Positions 31,023 to 39,803 of a stretch of DNA of 64,000 bases are shown here, in pieces. The translations under genes were made by a program, and so were the position numbers. Numbering within the stretch: the first letter of the stretch is position 1; each line of letters starts with the position of its first letter. The notes beneath the pieces are model-generated. The model was not told the origin of the DNA. It worked only from the letters and a program-made list of their open reading frames with translations, and made no database searches. Source of the stretch: Streptomyces griseoincarnatus (GTDB lineage: Bacteria; Actinomycetota; Actinomycetes; Streptomycetales; Streptomycetaceae); assembly GCA_014649575.1 (NCBI GenBank), contig BMTH01000004.1:1-64000 (forward strand), given 5' to 3'.

Positions 31023-31832
31023 GTGACCCGACGAACCGACTGGGCCGAGTACGAGTACGACGCTCCCGGTGTCCCACGGGGGAGGGACACCGTGGGCGGC
31101 GACGCCACGGCCGTCGGCGGTGACACGGCGTACGACGACGCGGACCCCGGCCTCCAGGAAGCGGGCGGTGGCGGAGGCCGGCGGCGCGGCGGTCGTACGG
31201 CACGGACGGGTGGCTCGCGTGACGGCGGGCCGCACGGTGGACGTGGGCGCCGACGCCGCTCCTTCGGCGAGGCGGCCGCGGCGGACGGAGGCGCCTCCGA
31301 CTCGGTGAGGGCAGAGCGGGAGGAGCCTCCGGGGGACCCGGTGGAGCGGGCGCGGGCGATCTGCCTGCGGCTGCTCACCGGGACCCCGCGCACGCGGAAG
31401 CAGCTCGCCGACGCCCTCCGCAAGCGGGAGATCCCCGACGAGGCCGCCGAGGAGGTGCTGTCCCGGTTCGAGGAGGTCGGACTGATCAACGACAGCGCCT
31501 TCGCGGACGCCTGGGTGGAGTCCCGGCACCACGGCCGCGGGCTGGCCCGGCGCGCCCTGGCCCGGGAGCTGCGCACCAAGGGCGTCGACTCCGCCCTGAT
31601 CGACGAGGCCGTCTCCCGGCTCGACTCCGAGCAGGAGGAGGAGACCGCCCGCGAACTGGTCGCCCGTAAGCTGCGCGCCACCCGCGGGCTCGACCGCGAC
31701 AAGCGGATACGCCGCCTCGCCGGCATGCTCGCCCGCAAGGGCTACCCGGAGGGCCTCGCCCTGCGCGTGGTCCGCCAGGCGCTCGAGGAGGAGGGCGAGG
31801 ACACGGACCTCCTCGGCGAGGAGCCGTTCTGA
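31023..31832 (+). CDS. recX: RecA regulator RecX
   Basis: 269 aa from a GTG 3 bp after recA. The RecX domain lies at about residues 105-265, with ARAICLRLLTGTPRTRKQLA, FADAWVESRHHGRGLARRAL and LARKGYPEGLALRVV. RecX binds RecA filaments and limits their activity. The first 100 residues are a low-complexity Gly/Arg/Asp-rich extension absent from most RecX proteins. Its stop faces the convergent sortase gene 37 bp away. Confidence 0.94.
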   Translation: MTRRTDWAEYEYDAPGVPRGRDTVGGDATAVGGDTAYDDADPGLQEAGGGGGRRRGGRTARTGGSRDGGPHGGRGRRRRSFGEAAAADGGASDSVRAEREEPPGDPVERARAICLRLLTGTPRTRKQLADALRKREIPDEAAEEVLSRFEEVGLINDSAFADAWVESRHHGRGLARRALARELRTKGVDSALIDEAVSRLDSEQEEETARELVARKLRATRGLDRDKRIRRLAGMLARKGYPEGLALRVVRQALEEEGEDTDLLGEEPF

Positions 31833-31869
31833 AGCGGCGGGGACCGCACCGGTCGCCCGGTCCGGCGGC

Positions 31870-32550
31870 TCACCCGGCAGGGACCGAGTACACCAGCAGA
31901 TTCCGCTGGTAGCCGCCGCGTTCGCGGTCGTACGGTGGCGCGCAGGTGACCAGGGTCAGGACGGGTCGGCCATGGCGCCGGAACACCTCGTCGGGGAGCT
32001 GGTCCTTGTCGACCACCTCGCGGGCCGTCACCTCGTACCGGACGGGAGGCGCGTCCTCGCGGGCGACGGTGATGGTGTCGCCCTTCCGGACCCCGTACAG
32101 CTTCGCGAAGGCGCCCAGGTCGCCGGTGTGGTCGTCCACGTGGCCGATCAGGACGGCGGAGCCCTCGGGGGAGCCCGGTGCGGGCCCGAAGCGGTACCAG
32201 CCGGCCTGCCCCGCGTCGTCGGGAACCTCCACCGTGCCGTCGCCCCGGACGCCGACGCCCTGGACCCGGGCCTCCAGGGAGACCCGGGGGACGTGCAGCG
32301 CCGTCGGTTCGGACACGGGGCCGGATGTCTTCCTCTCGCCCGGCGCGTCGTCGAGGATCCCCGACGACATCCCGGTCACGGGCTCCAGGGCACGCGGACG
32401 GGTGCCGAAGTCAGACGGCACCGAGACCCCGGACGGCCACAGCGACCAGACCAGCGCCGCCGCCAGGACGACGGCGGCGACCGCGGCGGCCCCGACGGCC
32501 GTCGCGGTGGGCCGCCGCAGCGGCCGTCGGGGCCCTGTGCGGGAACGCAC
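31870..32550 (-). CDS. class F sortase
   Basis: 226 aa. An N-terminal membrane anchor (residues 17-40) is followed by a sortase domain with catalytic His137 (LIGHVDD), Cys203 (LVTCAPP) and Arg216 (GGYQRNLLV). Class F sortases are common in actinobacteria; most have unknown substrates. It lies 5 bp after the gene for a secreted DUF4397 protein on the same strand, so they form an operon and may be functionally linked. Confidence 0.9.
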   Translation of the reverse strand: MRSRTGPRRPLRRPTATAVGAAAVAAVVLAAALVWSLWPSGVSVPSDFGTRPRALEPVTGMSSGILDDAPGERKTSGPVSEPTALHVPRVSLEARVQGVGVRGDGTVEVPDDAGQAGWYRFGPAPGSPEGSAVLIGHVDDHTGDLGAFAKLYGVRKGDTITVAREDAPPVRYEVTAREVVDKDQLPDEVFRRHGRPVLTLVTCAPPYDRERGGYQRNLLVYSVPAG

Positions 32551-32555
32551 GGCCG

Positions 32556-33395
32556 TCAGTCGCCCCGGGCGCGCAGACGGCGGGCGGCCAGCAGACCGGC
32601 GACCGCGACGGCACCCGCGGCGCTCCAGGCCAGCCAGGCGGTGGCGGACTCGTTGTCGGAGGCCATGGCTCCGCTCTCGCCGGCGTCCACACCGTTCGGC
32701 GCGGAGTCCATGCCGCTGATCGTCTGAGTCTTCAGCGCGAGGTTGTCGTCCTCGGCGCTGCCCCAGGCGTAGACGACCGTGCTGGTGCCCTCGGCCAGGT
32801 CGAGGTCGGCGGGGCCGATGGCCACGGTGTCGGTCCCGGCCAGGACGACGTCGGCGTTCACCGTGCCGGCGGGCACCTCGAGCGACTTCTCGTTCGGGTT
32901 GGTCAGGTCCTGGATCACCGGCTCGCCGCCCGCCCGGACGTCCACGGCGGGTGCCGCGGCCACGTGACGGACGGTCAGTCGCGCCTGGCCGGCCGGAACC
33001 TCGGAGGTGTCGTTGACGAACGCGGTGAGCGTGGGGTCGCCCTGCGCGTCGAGGTGGGCTGCGAGCGTCGCGTTCGCCCCGGCCGGGACATCGACGCTCT
33101 TCTGGATGGCGGGGGTGCCGTCGGGGCCCTCGCCGTCAGGGAAGATCTTGATGTCGTAGGTGCCCGGGTCCAAGGGCTGGGGCTCGGTCAGGGTGCCGGG
33201 CTTGAAGTCGGGAAGCAGTTCGTCCCCGTTGGCGAACACGTCGACGGTGAGGCCGGGAACACCGTGAAACACGGACACGGAGGCCTTGCCGTCCTCCTGA
33301 GCCGGAGTCTCCGCGGAGGCCGGAACGGCCACGGCGAGGGACAGGACGCAGGCACCGGCGGTGGCGGCGACTGTCCTACTGCTGCGCTTCGTCAT
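32556..33395 (-). CDS. secreted DUF4397-domain protein with C-terminal membrane anchor
   Basis: 279 aa. Signal peptide at residues 1-28 (cleavage near VPASA), two DUF4397-type beta domains (about 38-115 and 120-215, starting ASVSVFHGVPGLTVDVFANG), then a C-terminal helix (LAWSAAGAVAVAGLLAA) and an RRLRARGD tail. The tail looks like a cell-wall sorting signal, but I see no LPxTG before it. GAAGGGAG precedes the ATG. The linked class F sortase suggests surface display, perhaps through a non-standard signal. Confidence 0.82.
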   Translation of the reverse strand: MTKRSSRTVAATAGACVLSLAVAVPASAETPAQEDGKASVSVFHGVPGLTVDVFANGDELLPDFKPGTLTEPQPLDPGTYDIKIFPDGEGPDGTPAIQKSVDVPAGANATLAAHLDAQGDPTLTAFVNDTSEVPAGQARLTVRHVAAAPAVDVRAGGEPVIQDLTNPNEKSLEVPAGTVNADVVLAGTDTVAIGPADLDLAEGTSTVVYAWGSAEDDNLALKTQTISGMDSAPNGVDAGESGAMASDNESATAWLAWSAAGAVAVAGLLAARRLRARGD

Positions 33396-33507
33396 CGGGA
33401 CTCCCTTCGTGGGGGCCGGTTTGCGCTGCCGCGGTCGTCATCACGAACCCCGTGGCGGCGCCCTGTCCATAGTGAGAAGCGCTGAGAATTTCCGCCACTT
33501 GTGTCAC

Positions 33508-33529
33508 TTTGAGTTACTTATATCTCAAA
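33508..33529. promoter_or_regulatory. AT-rich inverted repeat upstream of the DUF4397 gene
   Basis: TTTGAG and CTCAAA flank a 10-bp AT-rich core (33508-33529), about 115 bp upstream of the DUF4397 start. In this GC-rich genome the block stands out and may be an operator or promoter element. No matching regulator is evident. Confidence 0.4.
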
Positions 33530-33559
33530 TGCACCATGCTGCCGGCCGGTGTGGGCCGG

Positions 33560-33941
33560 TCCGTGCCGAGCCGCGAAGGCGGTGATGGAGGCGGCCGCCA
33601 CCATCACGGGTGGCCCGTCCGGCCACGCGGCCTCGCCGACGTCCGGGACGCCGGGGGGCTTATGGGGCGGCGTGTCCGGACTCGGCCGCCGGAGTTTCCT
33701 CGCGGTGTGAAGGTCGTCAGCGGGCCGCCGGCGGGATGGTCGGCCTCGGCGGGATGGCGCAGCAGGGCGCCGGTGAAGCCGGGCCCAGGCCCTCCGAGTG
33801 GTGGGCGTCGGTCCGGGTCGGCACGCACGGCTCCGCCGAGAACGGCTCGGGACCGGACGGCACGCTCAGCAAGGACGCCGCCGCGAGCGCCGACATCGGC
33901 GTGTGCGAAATATGTTTGGCGAATTATTTTTCGCGTAAGTC
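33560..33941. other. intergenic sequence without a supported gene
   Basis: This is the central part of a 740-bp gap between the DUF4397 gene and the terC-type gene. Open frames exist but are low-complexity and lack starts with binding sites or any family I recognise. GC falls sharply at 33905-33945 (GAAATATGTTTGGCGAATTA), just before the terC promoter. It could contain remnants of a lost gene. Confidence 0.4.
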
Positions 33942-33971
33942 TTGACGGGTTTCGAGGTGTCGGGCGAGGAT
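33942..33971 (+). promoter_or_regulatory. promoter of the TerC-family gene
   Basis: TTGACG (33942-33947), an 18-bp spacer and GAGGAT (33966-33971) closely fit the principal-sigma consensus. It would give a leader of about 157 nt before the ATG at 34136. Confidence 0.62.
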
Positions 33972-34057
33972 GAATACATCGCTGGATGTCCCTATTCAGC
34001 CTCTTTTGAGAGGGTTCTCGATGTCCGTCCGTCCCCAGACCCGTCCCGCCGTGATGC

Positions 34058-34108
34058 GGACCGGGGAGACGCCGGCCCGGAGGCGACCGCCCGCCGTCTC
34101 CCCGGTCC
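34058..34108 (+). promoter_or_regulatory. strong hairpin in the TerC leader
   Basis: A perfect 14-bp stem (34058-34071 with 34095-34108) with a 23-nt loop lies 27 nt before the start codon. TerC/Alx genes are often governed by manganese riboswitches (yybP-ykoY) in other bacteria. I cannot match that consensus here, so this is a structured leader of unknown function. Confidence 0.55.
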
Positions 34109-34135
34109 GACTCCGTCCGAGGAACTCGACGTCCC

Positions 34136-35191
34136 ATGAATGATCTGTCGTTCGCCGTCCCGCTGTGGGTGTGGGTCGCGGTCTCGCTCGTCATCGCCGT
34201 CATGCTCGCCGTCGATCTGATCGCCCACCGTGACAACCACGTCATCGGGTTCAAGGAGGCGGCCGTCTGGTCCGGGGTGTGGATCGCGATCGGCCTGGCC
34301 TTCGGGCTGGTCCTGCTCGCGTGGCAGGGCGGAGAGGTGTCCTCCACCTACTACGCCGGATATCTGATCGAGAAGGCACTCTCGATCGACAACGTCTTCG
34401 TCTTCGCCTTGGTCTTCTCGTTCTTCGCCGTGCCTGACGCATACCAGCACAAGGTCTTGTTCTGGGGCGTCATCGGCGCTCTGGTGTTCCGACTGGTGTT
34501 CATCTTCGTCGGCGCCGAACTGCTGCAGCTCTTCTTCTGGACCGCCTACCTGTTCGGTGCGTTCCTCATCTGGACCGGCTACAAGATGGCCGTCTCCAAG
34601 GACGAGGAAGTCCACCCGGACCGCAACATCGTCGTCCGCCTGGTCAAGAAGATCATCCCCACGGACCCGAGCTTCCACGGTGGCCGGTTCTTCACGAAGA
34701 TCAACGGGCGGCGCGTGGCCACCCTGCTGTTCGTGTCCCTGGTCGCGATCGAGGCCACTGACCTGATCTTCGCCGTCGACTCCGTCGCCGCGATCCTCGC
34801 GATCACCACCAACACGTTCCTGGTGTGGACCGCCAACGCCTTCGCGGTGCTCGGCCTGCGCAGTCTGTACTTCTGCCTTGCGGGCCTGCTGCGCCGCTTC
34901 GCCTATCTCCACTACGGGCTCGCGGTGCTGCTCGCCTTCGCCGGCGTCAAACTGATCCTGTCCGAGACTCCCGTGGGCAAGCTGCCGATTCCCCTGACTC
35001 TCGGCGTCATCGCCGTCACCATCACGGTGTCCATCGGCTGGTCCCTCATCGCCACGCGCGACGACCACGGCGACCACGGCGGCGCCACGCCGGGTACGGG
35101 CGGCGCGGACGCCGCCGACACCGGCCGGGCGACCGGCCCCGGCTCTGCGCCCGCCGCCCGCTCGCACGGTTCGAAGCCGCCCCGACCGTAG
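34136..35191 (+). CDS. TerC-family integral membrane protein
   Basis: 351 aa with about eight membrane helices. Conserved acidic motifs are in ALSIDNVFVFALVFSFF and AIEATDLIFAVDSVAAI, the likely metal-binding positions. The C-terminal 50 residues are hydrophilic, with an HGDHGG stretch. TerC/Alx proteins are linked to tellurium resistance and, more recently, to manganese export and metal loading of exported proteins. The actual role here is inferred from family. It converges on the flavin monooxygenase gene. Confidence 0.9.
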   Translation: MNDLSFAVPLWVWVAVSLVIAVMLAVDLIAHRDNHVIGFKEAAVWSGVWIAIGLAFGLVLLAWQGGEVSSTYYAGYLIEKALSIDNVFVFALVFSFFAVPDAYQHKVLFWGVIGALVFRLVFIFVGAELLQLFFWTAYLFGAFLIWTGYKMAVSKDEEVHPDRNIVVRLVKKIIPTDPSFHGGRFFTKINGRRVATLLFVSLVAIEATDLIFAVDSVAAILAITTNTFLVWTANAFAVLGLRSLYFCLAGLLRRFAYLHYGLAVLLAFAGVKLILSETPVGKLPIPLTLGVIAVTITVSIGWSLIATRDDHGDHGGATPGTGGADAADTGRATGPGSAPAARSHGSKPPRP

Positions 35192-35321
35192 CGCTCACTC
35201 CCGCTCCGCCGCCCTCGCCGCGGGTGCCGCACCCGCGGTGCCCACGGCCCGCTGACGGTACCGGGGCCGAGGGCCGGCTGCCGGGCGCGGAAGCGACGCG
35301 GCGGGACGCAGGCTCTGAGTC

Positions 35322-36941
35322 TCAGCGCGACGCCGCCCCGGCGTCCGCCTTGGCATCCGTCTTCGTCTCCGCCGCGCCGGGTGCGCCGAGCACGGCCTCG
35401 GCCGCCGTGTACATGTCCGCCGGGCGGACCCCGCTCAGCGCGGTGACCAGGTGGCCGTCGGGCCGTACCAGCAGCACGGTGTGGGCCGCCGCACCCGGAT
35501 AGCTCTCGGCGACCAGGAGTTCCGCGCGGTGCGGCAGCGCGGAGACGGCGGCCGCCAGGCGCGGCATGATCCCGGCGGACACCCAGTGACGGCGTTCCCA
35601 CACCCCCGTGCCCGGCGCGATCAGCACCACCAGCAGGGCACCCCGCCCGAGCCGGTCCCGGAGCCGGACGAAGGTGCCGTCCTCGGCGGTGACGATCACG
35701 TCCGTGACGGTCGCCCCCGGTGCCGTGGCGACCGGAGCCTCGCCCTCAAGGCGGCCGGGTGCGAGGGGCGAGGCGGCGTACGTACCGGGCGCGCCCAGCG
35801 CTCCGCGCCCGAGATGACCGTCCATCAGGAGCGTGTCGAGGCTGCGCGAGGAGCCGGGGACGTAGGTGCGCAGTCCTCCGCCGCCGCGCAGCAGGGGCAG
35901 GGCCTGGTCGGCGGCGCGCAGCCGGGAGGCGACGAGCGCGCGGCGCTCGGTCTGGTAGCTGTCGAGCAGTGCCTCGTGGGGGCCGTGGTGCCAGGCGAGG
36001 GCCAGTTTCCAGGCGAGGTTGTCGGCGTCGCGGAGCCCTTCGTCCAGCCCGTGCGTGCCCAGTGCGCCGAGCAGATGGGCCGCGTCCCCGGCGAGGAAGA
36101 CGCGCTTGGCCCGCCAGCGCCGGGCCAGCCGGTGGTGGACGGTGTGCACGCCGGTGTCGAGGAGTTCGTACGGGGGCACCGTGCCGCCGTTCCAGCCGGC
36201 CAGGGTCTCCCGGATGCGGGTGAGCAGCATCTCGGGGGTGACCAGGTCCTTGCCCGGAGGCAGCAGCCAGTCCAGCCGCCACACCTCGTCCGGCAGCGGG
36301 CGGGCGATGATCTCCCCGGCGGAAGGGCCGGAGGTGCGCCACGGCGGGGAGCGGTGCAGCAGCGCCTCGTCCTGCCAGGGGAGTTCGGTGCGCAGGGCGG
36401 CGACGGCGTGGCGTTCCACCGCGGTGCGGCCGGGGAAGCGGATGTCCTGGAGCTTGCGCACGGTGGAGCGGGGGCCGTCGCAGCCGACCAGGTAACTGCC
36501 GCGCCACCAGGTCCCGGTGGCGCCCCGGGTGCGGGCGGTGACGCCGGACCGTTCCTGCTCCAGGGTGTCCAGCCTGCTGTCCACGGCGATCTTGACGAGC
36601 CGTTCGTTCTCCAGGGCCGCGCGCAGGGCGCCGGTCAGAACGTGCTGGGCGATGTGCAGGGGAGCGGCCTCGGCGTCCTCGAAGGCGACCTCGTTCGTCA
36701 CCTGCTTGCGCCGCATCGACCGCCATCCGGCCCAACGGAACCCCGCGTGGTCGAGGGGCAGACCGGTCAGCCGCTCCATCAGCGCGGCGGTGTCCTCGCG
36801 CAGCACGACGGTGCGCGCGGGGCGGGGCTCGTCCTTGCCCGGCCCCTCGTCCAGGACCACGCACGGTACGTCCTGCCGTGCCAGCGCCAGTGCCAGCGTG
36901 AGCCCGACGGGCCCCGCTCCGACGACGATCACCGGGTCCAC
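35322..36941 (-). CDS. FAD-dependent aromatic-ring monooxygenase-like protein
   Basis: 539 aa from a GTG with an AGGGAG element 10 nt upstream. N-terminal FAD-binding motif VIVVGAGPVGLTLALALA, the DG-type region YLVGCDGPRSTVRK and the second FAD motif around GDAAHLLGALGTHGLDEG are present, and a thioredoxin-like C-terminal domain follows (about 400-530), as in phenol hydroxylase/TetX-like enzymes. The second FAD motif departs from the usual H-x-x-P-P-x-G-G-x-G pattern. Such enzymes hydroxylate aromatic substrates and are frequent in polyketide tailoring, but no biosynthetic genes surround this one. Confidence 0.82.
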   Translation of the reverse strand: MDPVIVVGAGPVGLTLALALARQDVPCVVLDEGPGKDEPRPARTVVLREDTAALMERLTGLPLDHAGFRWAGWRSMRRKQVTNEVAFEDAEAAPLHIAQHVLTGALRAALENERLVKIAVDSRLDTLEQERSGVTARTRGATGTWWRGSYLVGCDGPRSTVRKLQDIRFPGRTAVERHAVAALRTELPWQDEALLHRSPPWRTSGPSAGEIIARPLPDEVWRLDWLLPPGKDLVTPEMLLTRIRETLAGWNGGTVPPYELLDTGVHTVHHRLARRWRAKRVFLAGDAAHLLGALGTHGLDEGLRDADNLAWKLALAWHHGPHEALLDSYQTERRALVASRLRAADQALPLLRGGGGLRTYVPGSSRSLDTLLMDGHLGRGALGAPGTYAASPLAPGRLEGEAPVATAPGATVTDVIVTAEDGTFVRLRDRLGRGALLVVLIAPGTGVWERRHWVSAGIMPRLAAAVSALPHRAELLVAESYPGAAAHTVLLVRPDGHLVTALSGVRPADMYTAAEAVLGAPGAAETKTDAKADAGAASR

Positions 36942-37168
36942 GGCGCGGCGCTCCCTGCTCGGAGTGACGTCGGGGAGGACGTGAGGGAACAGGAAGATGG
37001 AGCAGGGTGCGCGATCACAGAACGTATGCAACCCATTGCCGGTGCTTGCGTCAAGTGACGGAAGGGCGGTGGCGATCATGAGCCGCCGTGGGAGAGGTCC
37101 CAGCATGTGACAGTTCATCACATGAGCCCACGGTGCATCGCTCTTCCGTCACGGTGACGACGGCCGTT

Positions 37169-37220
37169 CACCGACATGACTGTGGCCCGCCGGGAACGGC
37201 GGGCCACAGTCATGTCGGTG
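37169..37220. terminator. terminator of the glutamate transport operon
   Basis: A perfect 24-bp stem (37169-37192 with 37197-37220) with a GGAA loop, 12 bp past the end of gluD. It is one of the strongest hairpins in the window. There is no T tract. Confidence 0.86.
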
Positions 37221-37232
37221 AGGAGTCGTGCG

Positions 37233-38138
37233 TCAGACGCCGTCGGTCTTGTGCGGACCGCCGACCTCGGCCGCGTTGATGTCGTCGACGTCGTCGGCGC
37301 CGAGCACCGCGCCCGTGCCGCGCTTGCTGCGGCGCAGGCGCGCCTCGAGCCAGGAGGCGAACGAGGTGAGCGCGAAGTTCAGCGCGATGAAGAGCACGGC
37401 GACCACGGTGAAGCTGGCGATCACGTTGGCGCCGTAGTAGCCGCTCATGGTGTTGGCCGAGGCGAGCAGCTCGGGGAAGGTGAGGACGGCGCCGCCGAGG
37501 GCGGTGTCCTTCACGATGACGACGAGCTGGCTGACGATGGCCGGGAGCATCGCGGTGACCGCCTGCGGCAGCAGGACCAGCCGCATCAGCTGGTTCTTGC
37601 GCAGGCCGATCGCCATCGCGGCCTCGGACTGGCCCTTCGGCAGCGACAGGATGCCGGCGCGCACGATCTCCGCGAGCACGGAGGCGTTGTAGAGCACCAG
37701 GCCGGTGACGACCGCGTACAGCGGACGGTCGTCGGAGCTGACGCTGGTGTACTCGGCGAACAGCGCCAGGCCGAAGATCATCAGGACCAGCACGGGGATG
37801 GCGCGGAAGAACTCCACCACGATGCCGGCCGGGACGCGGACCCAGGCGTGGTCCGAGAGACGGGCGATGCCGAGGACCGCGCCGAGCGGCAGCGCGATGA
37901 TCACCGCGAGCACGGCGGCCTTCAGCGTGTTCTGCAGACCCGGCCAGATGTAGGTGGTCCAGGCCTCGGTGCCGGTGAAGAACGGCTTCCACAGGGCCCA
38001 CTCGAGCTGGCCCTTGTCGTTGAGGGTGCCGAACACCCACCACAGCAGGGCGGCGAGGGCGAGGAGGAAGACCACCGTGAAGACGGCGTTCCGCCGCTTC
38101 GCCCGGGGGCCCTGGGCGTCGTACAGAACGGAGCTCAT
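37233..38138 (-). CDS. gluD: glutamate-type ABC transporter permease GluD
   Basis: 301 aa. Polar amino acid permease of the HisMQ family with about five membrane helices; the EAA loop is in EIVRAGILSLPKGQSEAAMAIGL. It forms the membrane channel with GluC. The C-terminal 30 residues are hydrophilic. ATG overlaps the gluC stop by 4 bp. Specificity for glutamate is inferred from the gluABCD order known in corynebacteria and streptomycetes. Confidence 0.9.
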   Translation of the reverse strand: MSSVLYDAQGPRAKRRNAVFTVVFLLALAALLWWVFGTLNDKGQLEWALWKPFFTGTEAWTTYIWPGLQNTLKAAVLAVIIALPLGAVLGIARLSDHAWVRVPAGIVVEFFRAIPVLVLMIFGLALFAEYTSVSSDDRPLYAVVTGLVLYNASVLAEIVRAGILSLPKGQSEAAMAIGLRKNQLMRLVLLPQAVTAMLPAIVSQLVVIVKDTALGGAVLTFPELLASANTMSGYYGANVIASFTVVAVLFIALNFALTSFASWLEARLRRSKRGTGAVLGADDVDDINAAEVGGPHKTDGV

Positions 38139-38800
38139 CGCTTCACCGCCACCTTCTTGCCCACCCAGCCGAGGAACAGGCCGGTCGGCAGCGTCAGAAC
38201 CACGAAACCGAACGCGATGACCGCCGAGATCAGCAGCAGCTGCGCCTCGTTCTCGATCATCTCCTTCATCAGCAGCGCCGCCTCGGCCACGCCGATCGCG
38301 GCGGCCACCGTGGTGTTCTTGATGAGCGCGATGAGGACGTTCGCCAGCGGTCCGACGGACGAACGGAACGCCTGGGGCAGCACCACGAGGCCCAGCACCT
38401 GGTTGAAGCTCAGGCCGAGCGCGCGGGCCGCCTCGGCCTGGCCGACCGGAACGGTGTTGATGCCGGAGCGCAGCGCCTCGCACACGAAGGCCGAGGTGTA
38501 CAAGATCAGACCGAGGACGGCGAGCCGGAAGTTGATCGTTTCGAAGTCGTCCGCGCCGAGGGTGACGCCCAGGGTCTGGTTGAGGCCGAGCGACGTGAAC
38601 AGGATGATGACCGTCAGAGGGATGTTCCGCACGGTGTTCACGTACGCGGTCCCGAAGCCGCGCATCAGCGGCACCGGGCCGACGCGCATGGCGGCCAGCA
38701 GGGTGCCCCAGATCAGGGAGCCGACGGCGGAGAGCACAGCGAGCTGCACCGTCGTCCAGAAGGCCCCCAGCAGGTCGTAATCTTCAAGAAAGTCGAACAC
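38135..38800 (-). CDS. gluC: glutamate-type ABC transporter permease GluC
   Basis: 221 aa. HisMQ-family permease; the coupling motif is in EALRSGINTVPVGQAEAARALGL. GTG start, preceded by a hairpin separating it from gluB. It pairs with GluD, whose start overlaps its stop. Confidence 0.9.
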   Translation of the reverse strand: MFDFLEDYDLLGAFWTTVQLAVLSAVGSLIWGTLLAAMRVGPVPLMRGFGTAYVNTVRNIPLTVIILFTSLGLNQTLGVTLGADDFETINFRLAVLGLILYTSAFVCEALRSGINTVPVGQAEAARALGLSFNQVLGLVVLPQAFRSSVGPLANVLIALIKNTTVAAAIGVAEAALLMKEMIENEAQLLLISAVIAFGFVVLTLPTGLFLGWVGKKVAVKR

Positions 38801-38838
38801 GATCTCCCGCGCTTCCGCGTGTAGGGATGCATGCCCCG

Positions 38839-38868
38839 GTGCGCCGCCCCGCGTCGGGGGCGGCGCAC
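38839..38868 (-). terminator. intercistronic hairpin between gluB and gluC
   Basis: A 12-bp GC-rich stem (38839-38850 with 38857-38868) sits just past the gluB stop. Such hairpins after binding-protein genes commonly stabilise or partially terminate the mRNA so that more binding protein than permease is made. Confidence 0.7.
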
Positions 38869-38884
38869 ACGGTCAGGCGCTGCC

Positions 38885-39721
38885 TCAGCTCTTGATGTCG
38901 CCGATCTTCGGAGCGGGCTCGTTCTTGTAGTTGGCCGGGCCGAAGTTCTCCTTCACGGCCGTGTCCCAGCTGCCGTCGGCGACCATGTCCTCAAGGGCCT
39001 TGTTGATCTTGTCCTTGAGGTCGCTGCCCTTCTTGACGCCGATGCCGTAGTTCTCGTTCGTCAGCTTGAAGCCGCCGAGCTTGAACTTGCCCTTGAACTG
39101 GTCCTGGGCGGCGTAGCCGGCGAGGATCGAGTCGTCCGTGGTCAGGGCGTCGACGGCACCGTTCTGCAGACCGGGCAGGCAGGCCGAGTACGCCGGGTAC
39201 GGCTGCAGCTGGGCCTTGGGGGCCAGCTTCTCCTTGACGTTCTGCGCCGAGGTGGAGCCGGTGACCGAGCAGAGCTTCGCGTCGTTCAGGTCCTCCGGCG
39301 ACTTGATCTTGTCGTCGTCGGCGCGGAGCAGCACGTCCTGGTGGGCGAGCAGGTAGGGGCCGGCGAAGTCGACCTTCTCCTGACGCTCCGGGGTGATCGA
39401 GTAGGTGGCGGCGATGAAGTCGACGTCGCCGCGCTGCAGCATCGTCTCGCGGTCGGCGCTCTTCGACTCCTTCCACTCGATCTGGTTCTCCTCGTAACCG
39501 AGCTTCTTGGCGACGTAGGTGGCGACGTCCACGTCGAAGCCCTCGTAGCCCTGCGGGGTCTTCTGGCCGAGGCCCGGTTGGTCGAACTTGATGCCGACCG
39601 TGATCTTGTCCTTGCCGCCGCCCGAGGACTCGTTGTCCGAGTCGCCACCCCCGCACGCGGTGGCGGTCAGGGCGAGGGCGAAGACGGTGGCCGAGGCGGC
39701 GGTGACCTTGCGGAGCTTCAT
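38885..39721 (-). CDS. gluB: glutamate-type ABC transporter binding lipoprotein GluB
   Basis: 278 aa. Lipoprotein signal with lipobox LTATAC at about residues 18-23, followed by a Gly/Ser-rich tether and a family 3 solute-binding domain (DKITVGIKFDQPGLG, QGYEGFDVDVATYVAKKLGY, DFIAATYSITPERQEKVDF). It captures the amino acid outside the membrane and hands it to GluCD. Confidence 0.93.
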   Translation of the reverse strand: MKLRKVTAASATVFALALTATACGGGDSDNESSGGGKDKITVGIKFDQPGLGQKTPQGYEGFDVDVATYVAKKLGYEENQIEWKESKSADRETMLQRGDVDFIAATYSITPERQEKVDFAGPYLLAHQDVLLRADDDKIKSPEDLNDAKLCSVTGSTSAQNVKEKLAPKAQLQPYPAYSACLPGLQNGAVDALTTDDSILAGYAAQDQFKGKFKLGGFKLTNENYGIGVKKGSDLKDKINKALEDMVADGSWDTAVKENFGPANYKNEPAPKIGDIKS

Positions 39722-39803
39722 GGTGCACATCCTTTGACTGGTGAAGTGATGCGGCCCGGTCAATGTCCGGTGACGCAGGTCGGCAGGGGCGCGGAGCCGC
39801 GCC

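Noticed and set aside
33972..34135. yybP-ykoY manganese riboswitch before the TerC gene
   Set aside because: The leader is structured, but I could not find the conserved loop sequences of that class.
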